NCBI GenBank assembly: GCA_028554755.1
Contig: JAPTOF010000011.1
Coordinates: forward strand, 2,198,501-2,262,500
Reading direction: 5' to 3'
Source: Cordia subcordata
Taxonomy: Eukaryota; Streptophyta; Magnoliopsida; Boraginales; Cordiaceae
DNA: 64,000 bases
Made by a program: the position numbers and the translations under genes. Under the pieces are notes generated by a model. It ran no database searches. It was not told the DNA's origin and worked only from the letters and a program-made list of their open reading frames with translations. Of the stretch, positions 1-12,587 are shown in pieces (position 1 is the stretch's first letter; each line of letters opens with the position of its first letter).

Positions 1-1080
1 TCTCAATTCATCAGCCAATTGTTTCGTGCTCTAGCTTTTGAGCTTCTTAACCATTTTGAGTAATAAACACCCACTAACTGATAATTTATTAAACCCAATT
101 GGTAACAATCAAATATTCTAATATGGGATAATCCCACTTTATCAATTAAAATTTATTTTCATTCATTACTTAAGGAAAATATATCAATATTTTTTAACAA
201 TTTATTTGAATGATTATTCTATTTCGTGCTTAATGCTTTTAATTGAATTGGTCATTAAATAAATTTTTATGAATTCTTAACCAAATTAGAAGAGGAGGTT
301 TAGAATTAGTCTTAAAATAGAATAACTAGACAGAATAGTATAGGATTTAATGGATACAATTTTTATTTTTATCTGGCAATTAGTATATTTACCCCTTATT
401 TCGAACAAGAGAGGTATTTGCATCATTTTTAAAATCAAAGGGGTGAATTTGAGCCAATTTAACAACTTTCATTAATTTTAACGGAATAACTAACAGCAGT
501 GGGCAATATGCAACTTTTTTAAACTATAGGGATAGTGTGAAATCATAAGGGGTTTTATACAACTTTTACAAAGTACAGGGTGGTAAAATATATTTTACTC
601 TTCATCTTATTGTCTGAAATATTCTCTATGTGATTGTTTCTTTGTCTTCGAGGCAGATTTATGCTAATGTTTGTTATACGCTTATCTGAAATCTTAAATT
701 TGAAAATTATATAATATACAACAAACACAACATTAATTTGGTTCAAAGATTAGCAAATCGAGTAGTTGACTTTATTTCTTGATCTTGTTGTGTACAAAAC
801 TTACATGTCAATTAACTTACTCATCTCCCACCTCAATTAAATCGATTTTTGTTATGTGAATTTTCTATGAAGTACATAGTAACTCATGCGATGTATGAAA
901 AAAAATAATATTTTATATAGATTTTCATAGTTTATGGTATGATAAAATACAAATATATTCTACAAAATTTTATTTTTTAAGTTTTCAATAATAATCATAT
1001 CTTTTGAAAGAGATTTGGAATTGATTGAATTGAATATTTAAACTTGAAAAGTGAAATAAAAAAGAGGATCTAATTTAGAG
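1..1080. other. AT-rich intergenic DNA, nothing recognised
   Basis: Very AT-rich sequence with homopolymer runs. I see no reading frame with recognisable protein features, no RNA gene and no clear repeat boundary. The single short frame around 555-746 has no domain character. Confidence 0.6.
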
Positions 1081-1607
1081 GGTGTGTGCTTTGGCTTTTA
1101 AGTTGGTCAAACCTACTTAAAACCTGAATAAGCTAGTAGACATGTTTGTTTTTATAAAGAAATGCTTTTTTAAAGTGTCTTCACACAGAAAACAAAAAAA
1201 AAAACTGAACATTGATAACTTCTGCTTTTTATAGCCTTAAAAACTTTCAAAAAAAAAGAAAGTTTAACCTAACCATTTAATATCTTATCCTTATCATTTT
1301 GTCTTTATTACTAAATTAGTTTTACTCTTTCATTTTATACTTATCCTTTATTTTGTTACTGTAGTTTACCTAATAAATTACCATATACTTATATTATATA
1401 TGACATAAATTAACTTATAGCATTTTGATAATATATTTTTAAGAAATAAACAAATAATTATATTTTTTGTTTTCATCTCCTTGAAAAGTATTTTAATAAT
1501 ATATGTTACTTTCTAACACAATTTGAACAAACACATAAATATTTAACTAACTACTTAAAGTCAAAAATTACAAAAAAAAAAAAAAGTCCCTTAAAGCCAA
1601 AGGTACC
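1081..1607. mobile_element. MITE-like inverted-repeat element
   Basis: The left end (GTGTGTGCTTTGGCTTTTAAG, from 1081) is matched by the reverse complement of the right end (CTTAAAGCCAAAGGTACC, to 1607), giving imperfect terminal inverted repeats about 0.53 kb apart around a non-coding AT-rich core with poly-A runs. Size and lack of coding point to a non-autonomous DNA transposon. I could not identify a clean target-site duplication, so the superfamily is open. Confidence 0.4.
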
Positions 1608-2796
1608 TTAAGTAAATCTTTTGATAGGTCAATCCAAACCCTCTAGATTAGAAAATAATTTTAATGAATATAAGGGTTAGATTCAATACTATTTGTCCAA
1701 AAAAAAAAAGTCATAAAAAGATGACAAGTGACAATGTAAGGAAAATATAGTGGAATAATGGAATATGATACTGGAATTTCATAAACAAACTATAGATAAA
1801 CATAATACAACATTATTCTGGAAATTCAAATATAACAGTAGAGAAAAATATAAAATTTAGAAATTAAATTATTTAAATCAAGGCTCGACTGTTTGGATCT
1901 CTTTAAGAGATTTATGTCCTTGCACAGGTACTAAAGGCTCCAGCATATCCCTCCCATGATAGAGCAATTTTACTTCTTATGACTTCGTAGCACTCTAATG
2001 TAAGAGTTTGCAAATTGGCAAGTGCATAACACTCTCTGGAATATATGCTATGCTAAAAATTAATATTGTATATGAGAAAGCTCTGTTGAAAAATCTACAA
2101 GTTGCACCATTGAAAACTCTTGCTTAAATATTGATGAAGTGGCTGGTAGCAACGTCCCAAACATGCACGAATAGTTGTAACTGAGCCTTCAATACATTTC
2201 AGTACAATGCTTTAGGTTTTTGCACATTGGACTGTGGATTTTGCCCAAAAAGATTAACTCTGAGCTAAAACCCGAGCTACACCCACATCTGCGCCATATC
2301 CCTGCACCCTGCCCAGATAGACAAGCACTCACGTGCATGTGTGGTGATTTTTGTACCAAGCCATCCACATAGAGTCTTTCTTCTAAATCAGTTGTTGTCT
2401 TCCATAAAAACGGTATCTATATATAAGTGGAGAAAACTCATATAAACTTTTCATGTATTAACAATGCACATAGGAAACTTTAACAACCAAAGCTCACTCT
2501 AAGCAAACTTTGATTTTTAATTTTTCATTCACCACAAATTTATTTTTAACATGTTAATATACCACAATTATCTACTTAAAACAAAAAACATAATGATACC
2601 AAGATCTGAACCTATCTGATAAGCGAGTATTTACTCAATTTTGGGTTAAAGTGGCTTTAACCTCTATAAATGTCACAAACCATCTAAACTTAACACAATA
2701 AAAAAAGAAGTTATAGAATGATGATGACATTGGTCACTCATAGATAGATAGACAAAGAGAGTAATACCTACACTGCATCATATGTATAATGCTCCG
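1608..2796. other. Intergenic DNA, mostly unassigned
   Basis: AT-rich DNA with no intact gene. The part around 1865-2165 is less AT-rich and is listed separately as a doubtful leucine-rich-repeat remnant. The rest shows no structure I can support. Confidence 0.5.
1865..2165 (-). pseudogene. Possible leucine-rich-repeat (NLR-type) remnant
   Basis: On the minus strand, joining two frames around 2020-2050 gives a string reading IPESVMHL followed by ANLQTLTLECYEV. This resembles one leucine-rich-repeat unit of plant NLR disease-resistance proteins (pattern xIPxSVxxLxNLQTLxL). A frameshift and stops surround it, and no NB-ARC motifs (P-loop, GLPL, MHD) are visible. The match is short and could be chance. 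Confidence 0.2.
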
Positions 2797-3462
2797 CATA
2801 AGTACTGTACACCATATTGTACGTGAGCAGCATGCGTGCATAGTATGTAACAGTAAATGTGTTCAAAATTTTTATATGTTTATTCAAAACTATTATATTA
2901 AGCTGCAAACATGTTCAAAACTCTTATATTACATGTTGAAAAGCAAGTTCACCAAAATAAAAATTATAATCTCATAAATCTTATAGTCTTTGTTCAAAAC
3001 TCTTATATTACATATTCAAAATTCTTATATTATATGATCAAAATTCTTTTATAATATGCTCAAAACTCTTATATTACAAGTTCAAAAATTTAAAACCAAG
3101 TCCACAAAATAAAAATTATAATCTCAAAAATTTTATACTCTATGTTCAAAACTCTTATACTACATGCTCATAAATTATATTATATATTCAGAACTCTTAT
3201 ATTAAATTTTTAAAATTCTTATATTATATGTTCAAAACTCTTATATTAAGTTGCAAACATGTTTATAATTTTGAACTTAAGTTCAAATTTTTGAAAATGT
3301 ATAAGTTCAAAATTATGAACATGTTCGCAGCTTAATCTAAGAGTTTTGAACATATAATATAAAACTTTTGAACTAATAATATAAGAATTTCGAATACATG
3401 TATTGTTACGTACTGTGCACGCGTACTGTTCACGCACAGTACAGTGTATAGTGTTTTGTATG
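2797..3462. mobile_element. Inverted-repeat element with subterminal repeats
   Basis: The arm at 2797-2915 is repeated in reverse complement at 3317-3462: CATAAGTACTGTACACC... pairs with CATACAAAACACTATACACTG..., and both arms contain AGCTGC[AG]AACATGTTC. Between them lie about ten degenerate copies of an 18-22 bp unit close to TTCAAAACTCTTATATTA (2920-3245). A second internal palindrome pairs 3251-3279 with 3302-3331. Short open frames on both strands are by-products of the inverted repeat. The architecture fits a non-autonomous DNA transposon; no target duplication or superfamily was established. Confidence 0.5.
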
Positions 3463-4747
3463 AGTAATAGTAGAACACAACTTTGAAGTTCTACTTTCCC
3501 TTTTCTTTGTGAAAATATCTTATACAGTTCTAGACCACACGCTGTGGGTACCATTTAAATGATGACATATTGCTCCTAAAATCTCCTAAATATTTCTTCT
3601 AGAAGCCTATCCCAGACCAGGAGAAGTTGTTAGGTGGTACAAGTCTCTTGTTTCTTGGTTGGTAGGCTTAATTCTATTCTTTAGGAAACAAATCAAGAGT
3701 GATTTTTTCTTCTCTAGTGTTCTGAACTCAAAATTAAGTAATAAATTTCAAGTGATAAATATTTGGTTCGTGTAGCTCACAAGAGTTTGTCTAACTAAAT
3801 TAGTATTGTTCTTTTAGGTGTTAAGAGAGGAATATATTAATCATATTATTTAATTTATACATGTTTAATTATTTTTTATTAAAACTTTCCACGTTGATTT
3901 AATTTTATAAATAAGTGACTATAAGACTCAAATTTATAATAGACTTTAATTTATGATATTTACAAACTTAAGCTCTAATACAATAGCAAATGACAGTTTC
4001 ATTTCAAAATGCATAAAAGATTAACAAAAACTTTTTTATATTATTTATTACTTTCAACTACTAATATATATGAAAGATAATACAAAATACTTTAGTTTCA
4101 AGCTACTTAGAGCAATAGCTTCATAATTCAAAATACTTTAGTTTCAAGCTACTTTAGAGCAATAGCTTCTGGATTTTACTAACATGACATCTAAGTTGTC
4201 ACGCATAAACTTGCATGTTATTAGTTTAATAATATGTAACATTGTGGAAGATGACACAAATAATTTAGAAACCTCAATTATCAATTATAATTTTAAAAAG
4301 TTGAGAGTAAATTATCATCAATCAATTGAAACAAGGAAAAGTTTTGTAGTGACCAGGGAAATAGGAGAAAATGGACTTGTGGATTTACGAAAAGTGTAAA
4401 AGTTCAACTAAGCAATGCATGTTATCGTCAAATTATTATAAACCATACACGTTATGGTTTCTTTTATCAATAACCAAAGTGTTGGTTGTAGTAAACTCCT
4501 ATAGAGGTTTTCTCAATTATTCTCTACCATTCTATAGTCACTGTGAAAGACAAGTTTTTGGAAAGTTATACATACTATGAATTGATTGCTTCATAGACTA
4601 AACTTTAAAAAATTATTATAGTCTAGAGGTCAAATAATTTCCATAGATTGGACTTTATAAGAGAGGTGATATGTTATAAGGTATTAAAATACCACAGTTA
4701 AAAACATAAAGATAGCCTATAGACTACAACTTATGTACCAAACTTAG
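3463..4747. other. AT-rich intergenic DNA
   Basis: No gene or RNA recognised. A phrase near TTTAGTTTCAAGCTACTTAGAG occurs twice in tandem (about 4091-4160), a short local duplication. The two short frames at 4184-4580 lack codon or domain character. Confidence 0.5.
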
Positions 4748-5354
4748 GGATACTTAGATCCTGTTCGACAATAGTGTTTACATAATACTTAGTGTTTTGA
4801 ATAAGTTAAAATACTATTTCCTCTTATTTTGATTGTTCGGTAAGAAAGTGTTTTCAATAATATTTTTATTATAATAGTGTTTGAATTAGTGTTTGTGAAA
4901 AACTAATATTATTAGCATTTCAAGATAAACTTTAGTGTTTCATCTTTTTTTTTTTTTTTGTAATACTACCCTCTCTCTAATATCTTTTGGTAATTCTATC
5001 ATCTATCCAATCTCTCTATACATTTTTACATTTTTTTTCACAAATATAAATACAAAATAACACAAAATTAATTTCAAATTCTACCCACATCAAAATATAT
5101 TACAGAAGTATAGGTATTATTCATCCGTTTATTATTTTTCTTTGAAAATATAAATTTCCAATCAATTGAAATATTTTTATAATAAAAAATATTTGTTTAT
5201 AATATTAATAAAATTAATTTATCAAAAAGTTAATTTTATTATAATTTACTAATAAAATATAATTTTAAGAAAAAATATATTTAATTATAAAATAAATTAT
5301 CTTAATTATTTCAACAACAATAACAATAATAACAGCAACAACAAAAACAATAAC

Positions 5355-5408
<54 letters not shown>

Positions 5409-5630
5409 CATAATAACAATAATAATAATAACAACAACAACAACCTGATACCAATGCCTTTTTTCGTCATTTTGCATTCACCAGCTAACTCAACAGCTAA
5501 TTTTATCGAACACATTTAAAACAATCTGTTAGTGAAACAGCTATCCACTAACTACTAAAACATGACAGCTATCTGCTACTCAAATAGCTATCTACTACCT
5601 AATTTGCTAATTGCATAGAACAAGCCTTAT
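4748..5630. mobile_element. Non-autonomous hAT-like element
   Basis: The left end reads TTAGATCCTGTTCGACAATAG and the reverse complement of the right end reads ATAAGGCTTGTTCTATGC. These are imperfect TIRs of the kind seen in plant hAT elements. The interior is non-coding and holds a long AAT microsatellite. About 400 bp of the interior (roughly 4839-5260) recurs in two pieces at 33767-34007 and 52041-52237, so it is a dispersed repeat. The 8-bp target duplication expected for hAT was not found, so the superfamily call is tentative. Confidence 0.5.
5305..5445. repeat. AAT/AAC trinucleotide microsatellite
   Basis: Imperfect AAT, ACA and AAC triplets surround a nearly pure (AAT)n core at about 5356-5408. 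The poly-isoleucine frame read through it on the minus strand is an artefact of the repeat. Confidence 0.9.
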
Positions 5631-5721
5631 ATTTGCTCCCTTAGCACAGTGTTCACGGGTATGTAAATAAAAGGAATATTTTTTATAATAACTCTTATAC
5701 TTTATATTAATTGGGCTTCCT

Positions 5722-7829
5722 CTTTTTTTTTTTTTTTTTTGCTAAAACACCCTCAATGCTTTACCAAAAATACATCTGTGTCCCCTATATTTTGGAACTC
5801 TATAATAACCTCCTTACGTTTTTAAAAAGATTGCAAATGCACTCCAAATATCTTTTTTCTAGTATACCATTGAAAAAACTAGTGAAATGACCTTTTTGCC
5901 CCTATCAATGCGCTTAAAATATTAAATTTTTTCCACATAAAAAATGACCCGCATATGTAGATACTAAAAATTCAAAAAGGATAAGAAGAAAAAATACAAG
6001 TCAAAGAATGTCATCTTCTTTAAGAGACCGACCCCTCTTCCCCTATTGCCACTCTTTGGACCAATGTGTTTTGCCTATACTCTATTGTTGGCTGGGAAAC
6101 ACTTCCATTAGTAACTTTTGAACAAAAGTTTATAGATTAAGAACAAAATTTATAGGTCAAGAACAAAAACTTATAATGTCTAAAACAAAAATCTATAGGG
6201 AAAATCTGTAGGTTCTTTAGAAAAAAATTTAAACGTCTAAAAAAATTATTTGTCCTAAAAACTTTTGTTGTGGACCTACCAATTTTTGTTGTTAACCTAC
6301 AAAATTTTTGTTCAAAAACTACAAATTTTTGTATAGACTAATGTCCCTTGTTGGCTATGAAATGTTGCTTCAAATCCATCAATAGCTTCTCTTCGCCATC
6401 ACCGTCCTAATAACACCTTCTAATCAAATTTTTGTTAGTTAATTGGGTTTTAACTTAAGTGAAATTTGACTCAATTTAATTAATAAGGTTAAAACCATCG
6501 AATAGTGAATGAGAAATTGAGATCAACATTAGTTGGAAAGATGAATTAATAATTGATTTAGTTCTACAATTAAATTTAAATAGAATTTAATTTAAAATTA
6601 AATTTTATGAGTTGCAACCTTTCCAAACTAAGAGTTATAAATTTTCATTACTAATAGTCACAACCCTTAATATCAAGAGTTGGTATAGCTTTTCTAGACA
6701 AGTATCACTTCTTTAGAAATACTATACAATTTACTTTTGGAAAATTCTCTTTTCTTTGCATCCATATTTCATACTTAGAACTAGAGTTTTAGTACTTTTA
6801 AGGAGAGAGTTTAGCATTATTCTACTATTGTATAAATTTCGTCGTTCTATCCTAGAAGACAGTCATCATTATACGTAAACATCATGGCAAGGCGATAAGA
6901 TCTTAAGGAAATTGGAAAAATTTAGGCCTCAGTGATTTAGTTTTGCTTTCATAAGTTTATAAGTCTATCATTTAACCGTACTTTTCAGTAAATCTATTTA
7001 AAAATGTTTGCAAATTGCGCATCCACAAGTTCTATGTTTTTGCCTTTCCAATTACAATCCACCATGAAAGCCTGGCAATTATTTTCTTCTTCTCTGACCA
7101 TGATAAGCTTCGCAACTAGCATTGTTCAACTCCAATCTTCACTGCAGCGCAACAAATCTCTTACTTCTACTGTATCCCAGTAATCAACTCTAAGATGCAA
7201 ACCGAATTGCGGTAATTTGTTTTTGCATTGCAATCGACATACAAGAATATGTGCCCTTATTAGGTATTTGTTGAATTTGCCTTGGGCTAGTATTGTTCAA
7301 CTCCATTACTCGTCGATTCTACCGTGCGAAGTAAGCATCTAAATTTAATTTTAGAATTCAATTGCTGCTTGTTTATATAACACACAAAAAGTCATTTTAT
7401 GTGTTTCAAACAACTTTTTTTTTTCCTTTTATATGTGTTTTGAACAACTTTGAAGCTACACATTCTTGATCACATTTCATGTGAAAATTGAAATAAAGTT
7501 GAAATTTTGAAGTTAATGTCTAATGTTCCAATTAATTTATCCTAAACATAGTTGATAATTTAGCTGATGAAGATCAAGGTGTTCAATCTGCAAATGATGG
7601 TGATGAATTTCTTTTCTTTTTTTTTTTTAATAGGCAAAACACAAAGCCCACCCATTTTTATAGCCCGTGTATTACACTTGCAAGTAAAATAGATAAAAAA
7701 AAATTGATGGAGAGGGTGTTAATGCCAATGTTTTTAAAAAGATAAGGGTATTATTGGAAAGCTTCCTAAAACACAGAAGGCACTAATGTATGTTTGGCAA
7801 AATACAGGGGGTGTTTTAATAAAAAAAAA
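5722..7829. mobile_element. TIR element, MULE-like, non-coding
   Basis: The sequence after the T-run (5741-5830, starting GCTAAAACACCCTCAATG) is matched by the reverse complement of 7733-7820 (TTAAAACACCCCCTGTATT...). The similarity runs about 90 bp and ends in TTTTTAAAAAGAT on both sides. Long terminal inverted repeats flanking 2.1 kb suggest a Mutator-like non-autonomous element, but homopolymer runs hide the ends and any target duplication. The interior has no transposase or recognisable captured gene. Parts of the interior repeat a phrase near AACAAAAATTTATAGG several times (6120-6330). Confidence 0.45.
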
Positions 7830-7834
7830 CCCTT

Positions 7835-8450
7835 TTAATTATTTACAATTCTTTAATATATGCTCATAATTTTTTATACTTTATATTCATTATATTAATT
7901 AATCACAATTTTTATACAATATGTTAATAAATTTTAATTATTTACAACTATTACATACATGTTTAAAGGTTTTATATTATATGTTCAATAACGAATATTT
8001 ACTAATGTTAAATTTCATGTTCATAACTTTTTTTATTGTATTCACAACTTTTATATTCTATATTTTTCTTTTCTATTTTGAACAAGAAGGCAACAACTGT
8101 TTTAATGGATGGTCATCCTGGGAGATATAACTCCTTTTGCACCTTCCTTGGGTGCAAGATTTGCATATATTAATAAGGTCATGAAAACCAAGAAGACTTT
8201 ATTACTTGGAGTCCCAATGTTATATTTCATGTTTACAATTCTTATATTATATATTCATATATTATATCTTGTATGTTCACAAATCTTATGTTGTATATCG
8301 ATAAAGCTTATAGTTTATGTTCACAATTCTTATATTGTATGTCTACAAATTATGAAAACACAAAATATTCATAAATGTATAATAAATGTGCTTAGCTATT
8401 TTACTATCCATTCACAATTATAAACTATATGTTAATAAATCTCAACTAAT
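7835..8450. repeat. Degenerate TTCACAATTCTTATATTATATG repeats
   Basis: The unit TTCA(C/T)AATT(C/T)TTATATTATATGTT recurs with many substitutions across the block and resembles the unit inside the inverted-repeat element at 2797-3462. Two short frames (7921-8130 and 8109-8423) are rich in I, L, F and Y because of the repeat and are not called as genes. Confidence 0.45.
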
Positions 8451-8506
8451 ATATTTGCTTCTCTGTTCCTATTCATTGGCTTTTTGCCTTTTTCTTTCGC
8501 CATCTT

Positions 8507-9068
8507 TGATGTGTCTTGATTTTGTGAGTGTTTAGTTGCATCTTCTATATTTTTTGAGGTGTTTTGTGGTTATATAATGACTTTAGTGCAGTACTTATGG
8601 TAGAGATATGCTTAAGCGATGCTAATTGTACATAGTTGAGTTTTATATGCTACACTAATTGCCTATTTTGATGATTTAGGTGAGTATTAAGGTGATGCAC
8701 GAGCTTGCACAATGATGGGTGATGAAGGACTAAAGTGCACATGTCGTGGGGTGAATACCGGAGGCCACAAGGATGAAGTTTGGAGGACAAAAGCCCAATC
8801 GGATGACATTGAAGAAAAGCCAATCGCCCGACAGGTCTAGAGAGCTCGCGAAATTAGACGGTCGACTTAACCCCAAAGCTAGTTGACCAACTAGATCGAT
8901 TGGTAGCAAGCAAACAACTATAAATAGGACCCGAATTTTGAGCAGTTGGGGTAATTTATTCACACACAGTCTTCATAACCATTTCACACACACTATACCC
9001 AACTCACCCCCCTTATACACACACTCTCACACACGTCCACACTTGGATTCATGCTTCTTAGAGGGTTT
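8507..9068 (+). mobile_element. Ty3-type solo LTR, left part
   Basis: Starts TGATGTGTC right after the 5-bp target duplication ATCTT (8502-8506). The same five bases follow the right part at 20182-20186. It contains a motif cluster with ACGGTCGACTT and GTTGACCAAC (8820-8905) followed by the TATA-like box TATAAATA (8919-8926). The left part aligns with the reverse complement of the solo LTR at 40983-42850 up to the phrase TTAGAGGGTTTCAAA, where copia-1 begins. With no internal region left, it is a solo LTR formed by LTR-LTR recombination before copia-1 inserted. Confidence 0.8.
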
Positions 9069-10701
9069 CAAAATTCAAGGTAAATACTCAAAATATAAAG
9101 AGAATAGGGTTAAGAGTATCAAACGCAGCGATTTAGAGTGGTTCGAACTCCCGAGGATCTAGTCCACTACCTAAGGTCTTCCCTTAGGGTTTCGCAAGCT
9201 TCACTAGTAAAATGGCTTCTTCCTTAGTACATTGTAGAAGCATAGAACAATGATCACAACCCTTGCTTCACCACAAGAACCACAAGTATTACCCTAATGC
9301 TTGAGGATTTCAACCCTTCATTTTTTAGAGATATTCCTCACAACTATGCTACCCAAGAGTAAAGAAACTCACATCTAATGTGATTGTAGAGAGTTTGGAA
9401 TACAAGAGCTTCTTTTGAGCAAGTGTACAAAGATATTTCAACCTTCTCATATTTCTCTAAGTAGATAAGTAATTTATGAGCTCAAGAACTTGATCAATGA
9501 ATGCTAATAATGTGCAATCAATGAAGATAGTAATAAATGAGGCAAGATTGTAGAAAAAAGAATGTATTGAATGCTAAAGAGCTTGTAAAAATGTTTTGAT
9601 CAAGTTATGTCTGAGTTGGTAGAGAAGGATGTATGTATAAGCCCAAAAAGTAAGTCTCCCAATGGTCAAATTTTAAAAACAACTCAAAGGGGCTACCAGA
9701 ACACTCTACTTGTCGATCGTAAGCTCTTCCAGTAGAACAACATTGCTCTCTGTTATTACCGGATCTCAAAGGTAGTCGACCAGCTGTGTAGGCCAGTAGT
9801 TGTAGAAAAAGGTTGAAAAGTTATTTAACTTTTTACCAAAAATCTACTACACATCAAATCAACATTAGAAGTGTTTTTCTGCAAAATTTGAAAGCTTAAG
9901 ACAACCACTATACATATAAGATCAAGTCAATAATAAATACTAACACCAACTAATCTTCCAAACACTAAATGCAAGATTAAATCAAGAGTTTCAGATTTTA
10001 TGCATGGAAGAATGCTTTTGCATGTAATAGTTTTATCCAATGTGTAATAGTCTTATACAAAAATGCTTATTTACCTAGAATACAAACTCTATACTCAAAA
10101 TAGTGCACTTTTATTACAAAGGTATGCTAATATATACATACATATATATATAGACACATACACACACATATAAGCACATATGTCTATCAAGGTATCAAAT
10201 ACCAATGTAATATAGAGTACTATAGTGCATGCAGCTCCATAATGCAAAAATATGGACTCTAAAGCTAAACTTTCTGTAGGAAAAGTTGTTTTGAATGCAA
10301 ATGAAAACATGTACACATATAATAATAAGTATAAAAGAATAGAAAGAATATATAAATATGTGTTAAGGAGAAAAGATGATAAGTATAAGAGAACAAGACT
10401 CATGAATGAAATGCATGAAGAATGCATGCAATGTACTAAGTTTTTGAGCTCATAGTCATTTGCTTATATACTAAGATCAACTTAATGTAAGACTAAAGGA
10501 AGAAAAGAATTATAGCTACAAGTTATCTAAGCTTCATGACCCATGCTCTATAACCATGCTCTATGTCTTTTCTTTGCTTCAATAATGCCTTTTGTTTGTA
10601 AGATATTCAACATACTACAAGTAATAACAATTAGATAACAAAACACAAATATGGCATCATCAAAATATAATTAACATATATTAAAACCAATATATTCAAC
10701 A
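9069..10701 (-). repeat. copia-1 3' LTR (end-truncated)
   Basis: Aligns with 17417-19080 from CAAAATTCAAGGTAAATAC onward and ends at TATTCAACA, the complement of the LTR start TGTTGAATA. It lacks about 98 bp present at the end of the partner LTR (17319-17416), so the element-host junction is a deletion. A run near 18054-18105 of the partner is also absent here (about 9716). Confidence 0.85.
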
Positions 10702-10713
10702 TTCTCCCCTTGT
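10702..10713 (-). other. copia-1 polypurine tract
   Basis: On the minus strand ACAAGGGGAGAA sits directly before the 3' LTR start TGTTGAAT, the expected place for plus-strand DNA priming in an LTR retrotransposon. Confidence 0.75.
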
Positions 10714-11204
10714 TTGATGATGACAAAATTGTCTACGAGGAAGCTCCCTCTAACTTCAAGACTCCCCCTTAATCAAGGCATATCAAAGCATATAGATAAT
10801 ATAAGAAATATAGAATAGTAGTATGAGCATCAAAAGAGCTTAAGAGTAATACCAATACAATATAATACCTACATACCCTTTCTCTACATTTGGCACCATC
10901 AAAAGTGATTATAAGAAACTTATGAGTCATATGGAAGGAGGAGGAAAGTAATGAGCCATCAATATTAGGAAGTATCATCACTTGGCTGTGACACAAGCAT
11001 GCAAGCATAGAAGTCCTAATCAAGTATAGAAGAAATAGAGCAAGTATAAGCAAAAGATACCATAAACAATAACAAATAACATGAAAGGAAAGGCTTCTAG
11101 GAATGAAATCATCCATCAAGAGTAAGTAGAATGAAACGAAATTGTTTAGAAAACAAAAAGCATTCTAGGAAATAGGATTGAGAGAACTAGGATAGAGAAG
11201 AAGG

Positions 11205-12460
11205 CTAATGGCTTGGGCCAACTTCATCATCATCTAGAAGGCCCATGCGTAGCTTCATCAATCGCACATCCCGAGCTAATTGAGCCATGATTTGGCTTGG
11301 ATCCCCAATAATGGTAGCAAGGCTATCAAGAGTACTATGTTGATTCCCTACAGTAGTAGCTAATGTAACCACCTTCTCACCTATGGAATCAAACTTGTTA
11401 AAGAGTTGTTGCATAAGCCTATCATTTGCATTTTTGGATCGAAGCTCGTGATATTGCGCTGTACTCCTCTCGAGTTGCCTTATCTTTTTCAGCTTCCTCT
11501 TCTTCTCCCACATTTGCCATTTCTTCATCATTAGTGTCCTCATTATTGCCTCCAAAATTAAGTTCTTTCCTTTCATCATCTTCGTGTTAGAAGTCGAAGT
11601 TAGTCTTGTTACTAATCCTTTAAAGGATGAGGTTTCCTATATTTTGGGCAAAGCTCTAAATTCTTCCAAGTTTATCCAATCTCCCTCTCCAATAAAATAA
11701 TTTCATTCTTTTAAGGCATTGTAAATCAAGATTCCACATATGATTGAAAGAGTTTTTTTGGAATATTTTCAAGTACAATACCTTTGGCTCTAACGATTCT
11801 TGTTAAGGCCATCCCATATCCAAGTACGGTGTTTCTAAGAACAACATTCTTCATATATGCAAGAATAGTCTCAGTAGGATTTACTCTATAGCCACGGTAG
11901 AGCAAGTATAGACAATATGCTTCAGCCTTATAAATTAGCCCATCATGAGTATCCTTAGGAACTACATTATGCTTGAACATCATGATGGACAGTGTTTACT
12001 TCATTCAACGAAGGAATCTCAGGATATTTAGGCATATAACCCAATAGCAGTTCATATGCTTTTCCTTCCATAATACCCTCAGGGAATTGTGGGAAATCCC
12101 TAAAAGCAAATATAGGGAATTGTTATGGATGCAAAGGGATATCAAAAATATTTCTAATGTCTTTCTTAGTAATCTTAAAAGAAACTGCCCTTACAGTTGA
12201 ATGAACACTACCATATTCACGTTTCCAACGCAATCATTCATAAAATTCCCTAACTAACTGTGGGTAAACAGGCTCTTTCATAGTCATGTACGTCATCCAA
12301 CCATTATCAACAAATACTCAATCATATTAAGATTTTGAAGTTCATCTTGGATGAGACGTTTACCTGCCCATATCTTTTTCCCAGAATAATCACGTCTTGC
12401 ACCATTCTTTCTTTTAGACCTAGAAGCTTGACCCTTTCCTTTGCTTCTTGTATTTGGCAT
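11205..12460 (-). pseudogene. copia-1 third ORF (env-position), decayed
   Basis: Starts at ATG 12460 (MPNTRSKGKGQ...), a basic N-terminus. A middle block (11983-11726) contains the pattern YKAEAYCLYLL...MKNV...YGMALTRI, shared with the matching gene of copia-2. The C-terminal block (11579-11205) contains LRSKNANDRLM and a heptad-rich stretch likely to be coiled coil. It resembles what databases call a putative plant transposon protein domain; this is recognition by eye. No signal peptide or membrane segment is visible. Stops (for example soon after MIEYLLIMVG) and a frame change between the middle and last blocks make it non-functional. Function unknown. Confidence 0.6.
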
Positions 12461-12587
12461 GAGAGAAAAAGTTCTAAGAAAAAGAGAGAGAATGAGAGGT
12501 AGGGTTTTGATGTTAAGATTTGGGAATGATTGAAGTGAGTAATGTGTTTGTGAAGAAATTTGAAAGAAAAAAGTGTTTGAGAAGAAG

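Noticed and set aside
5265..5477. Poly-isoleucine/valine frame
   Set aside because: Direct product of the AAT/AAC microsatellite.
10252..10455. Plus-strand frame inside copia-1 3' LTR, repeated near 18650
   Set aside because: Lies in LTR sequence, present in both LTRs without coding signature.
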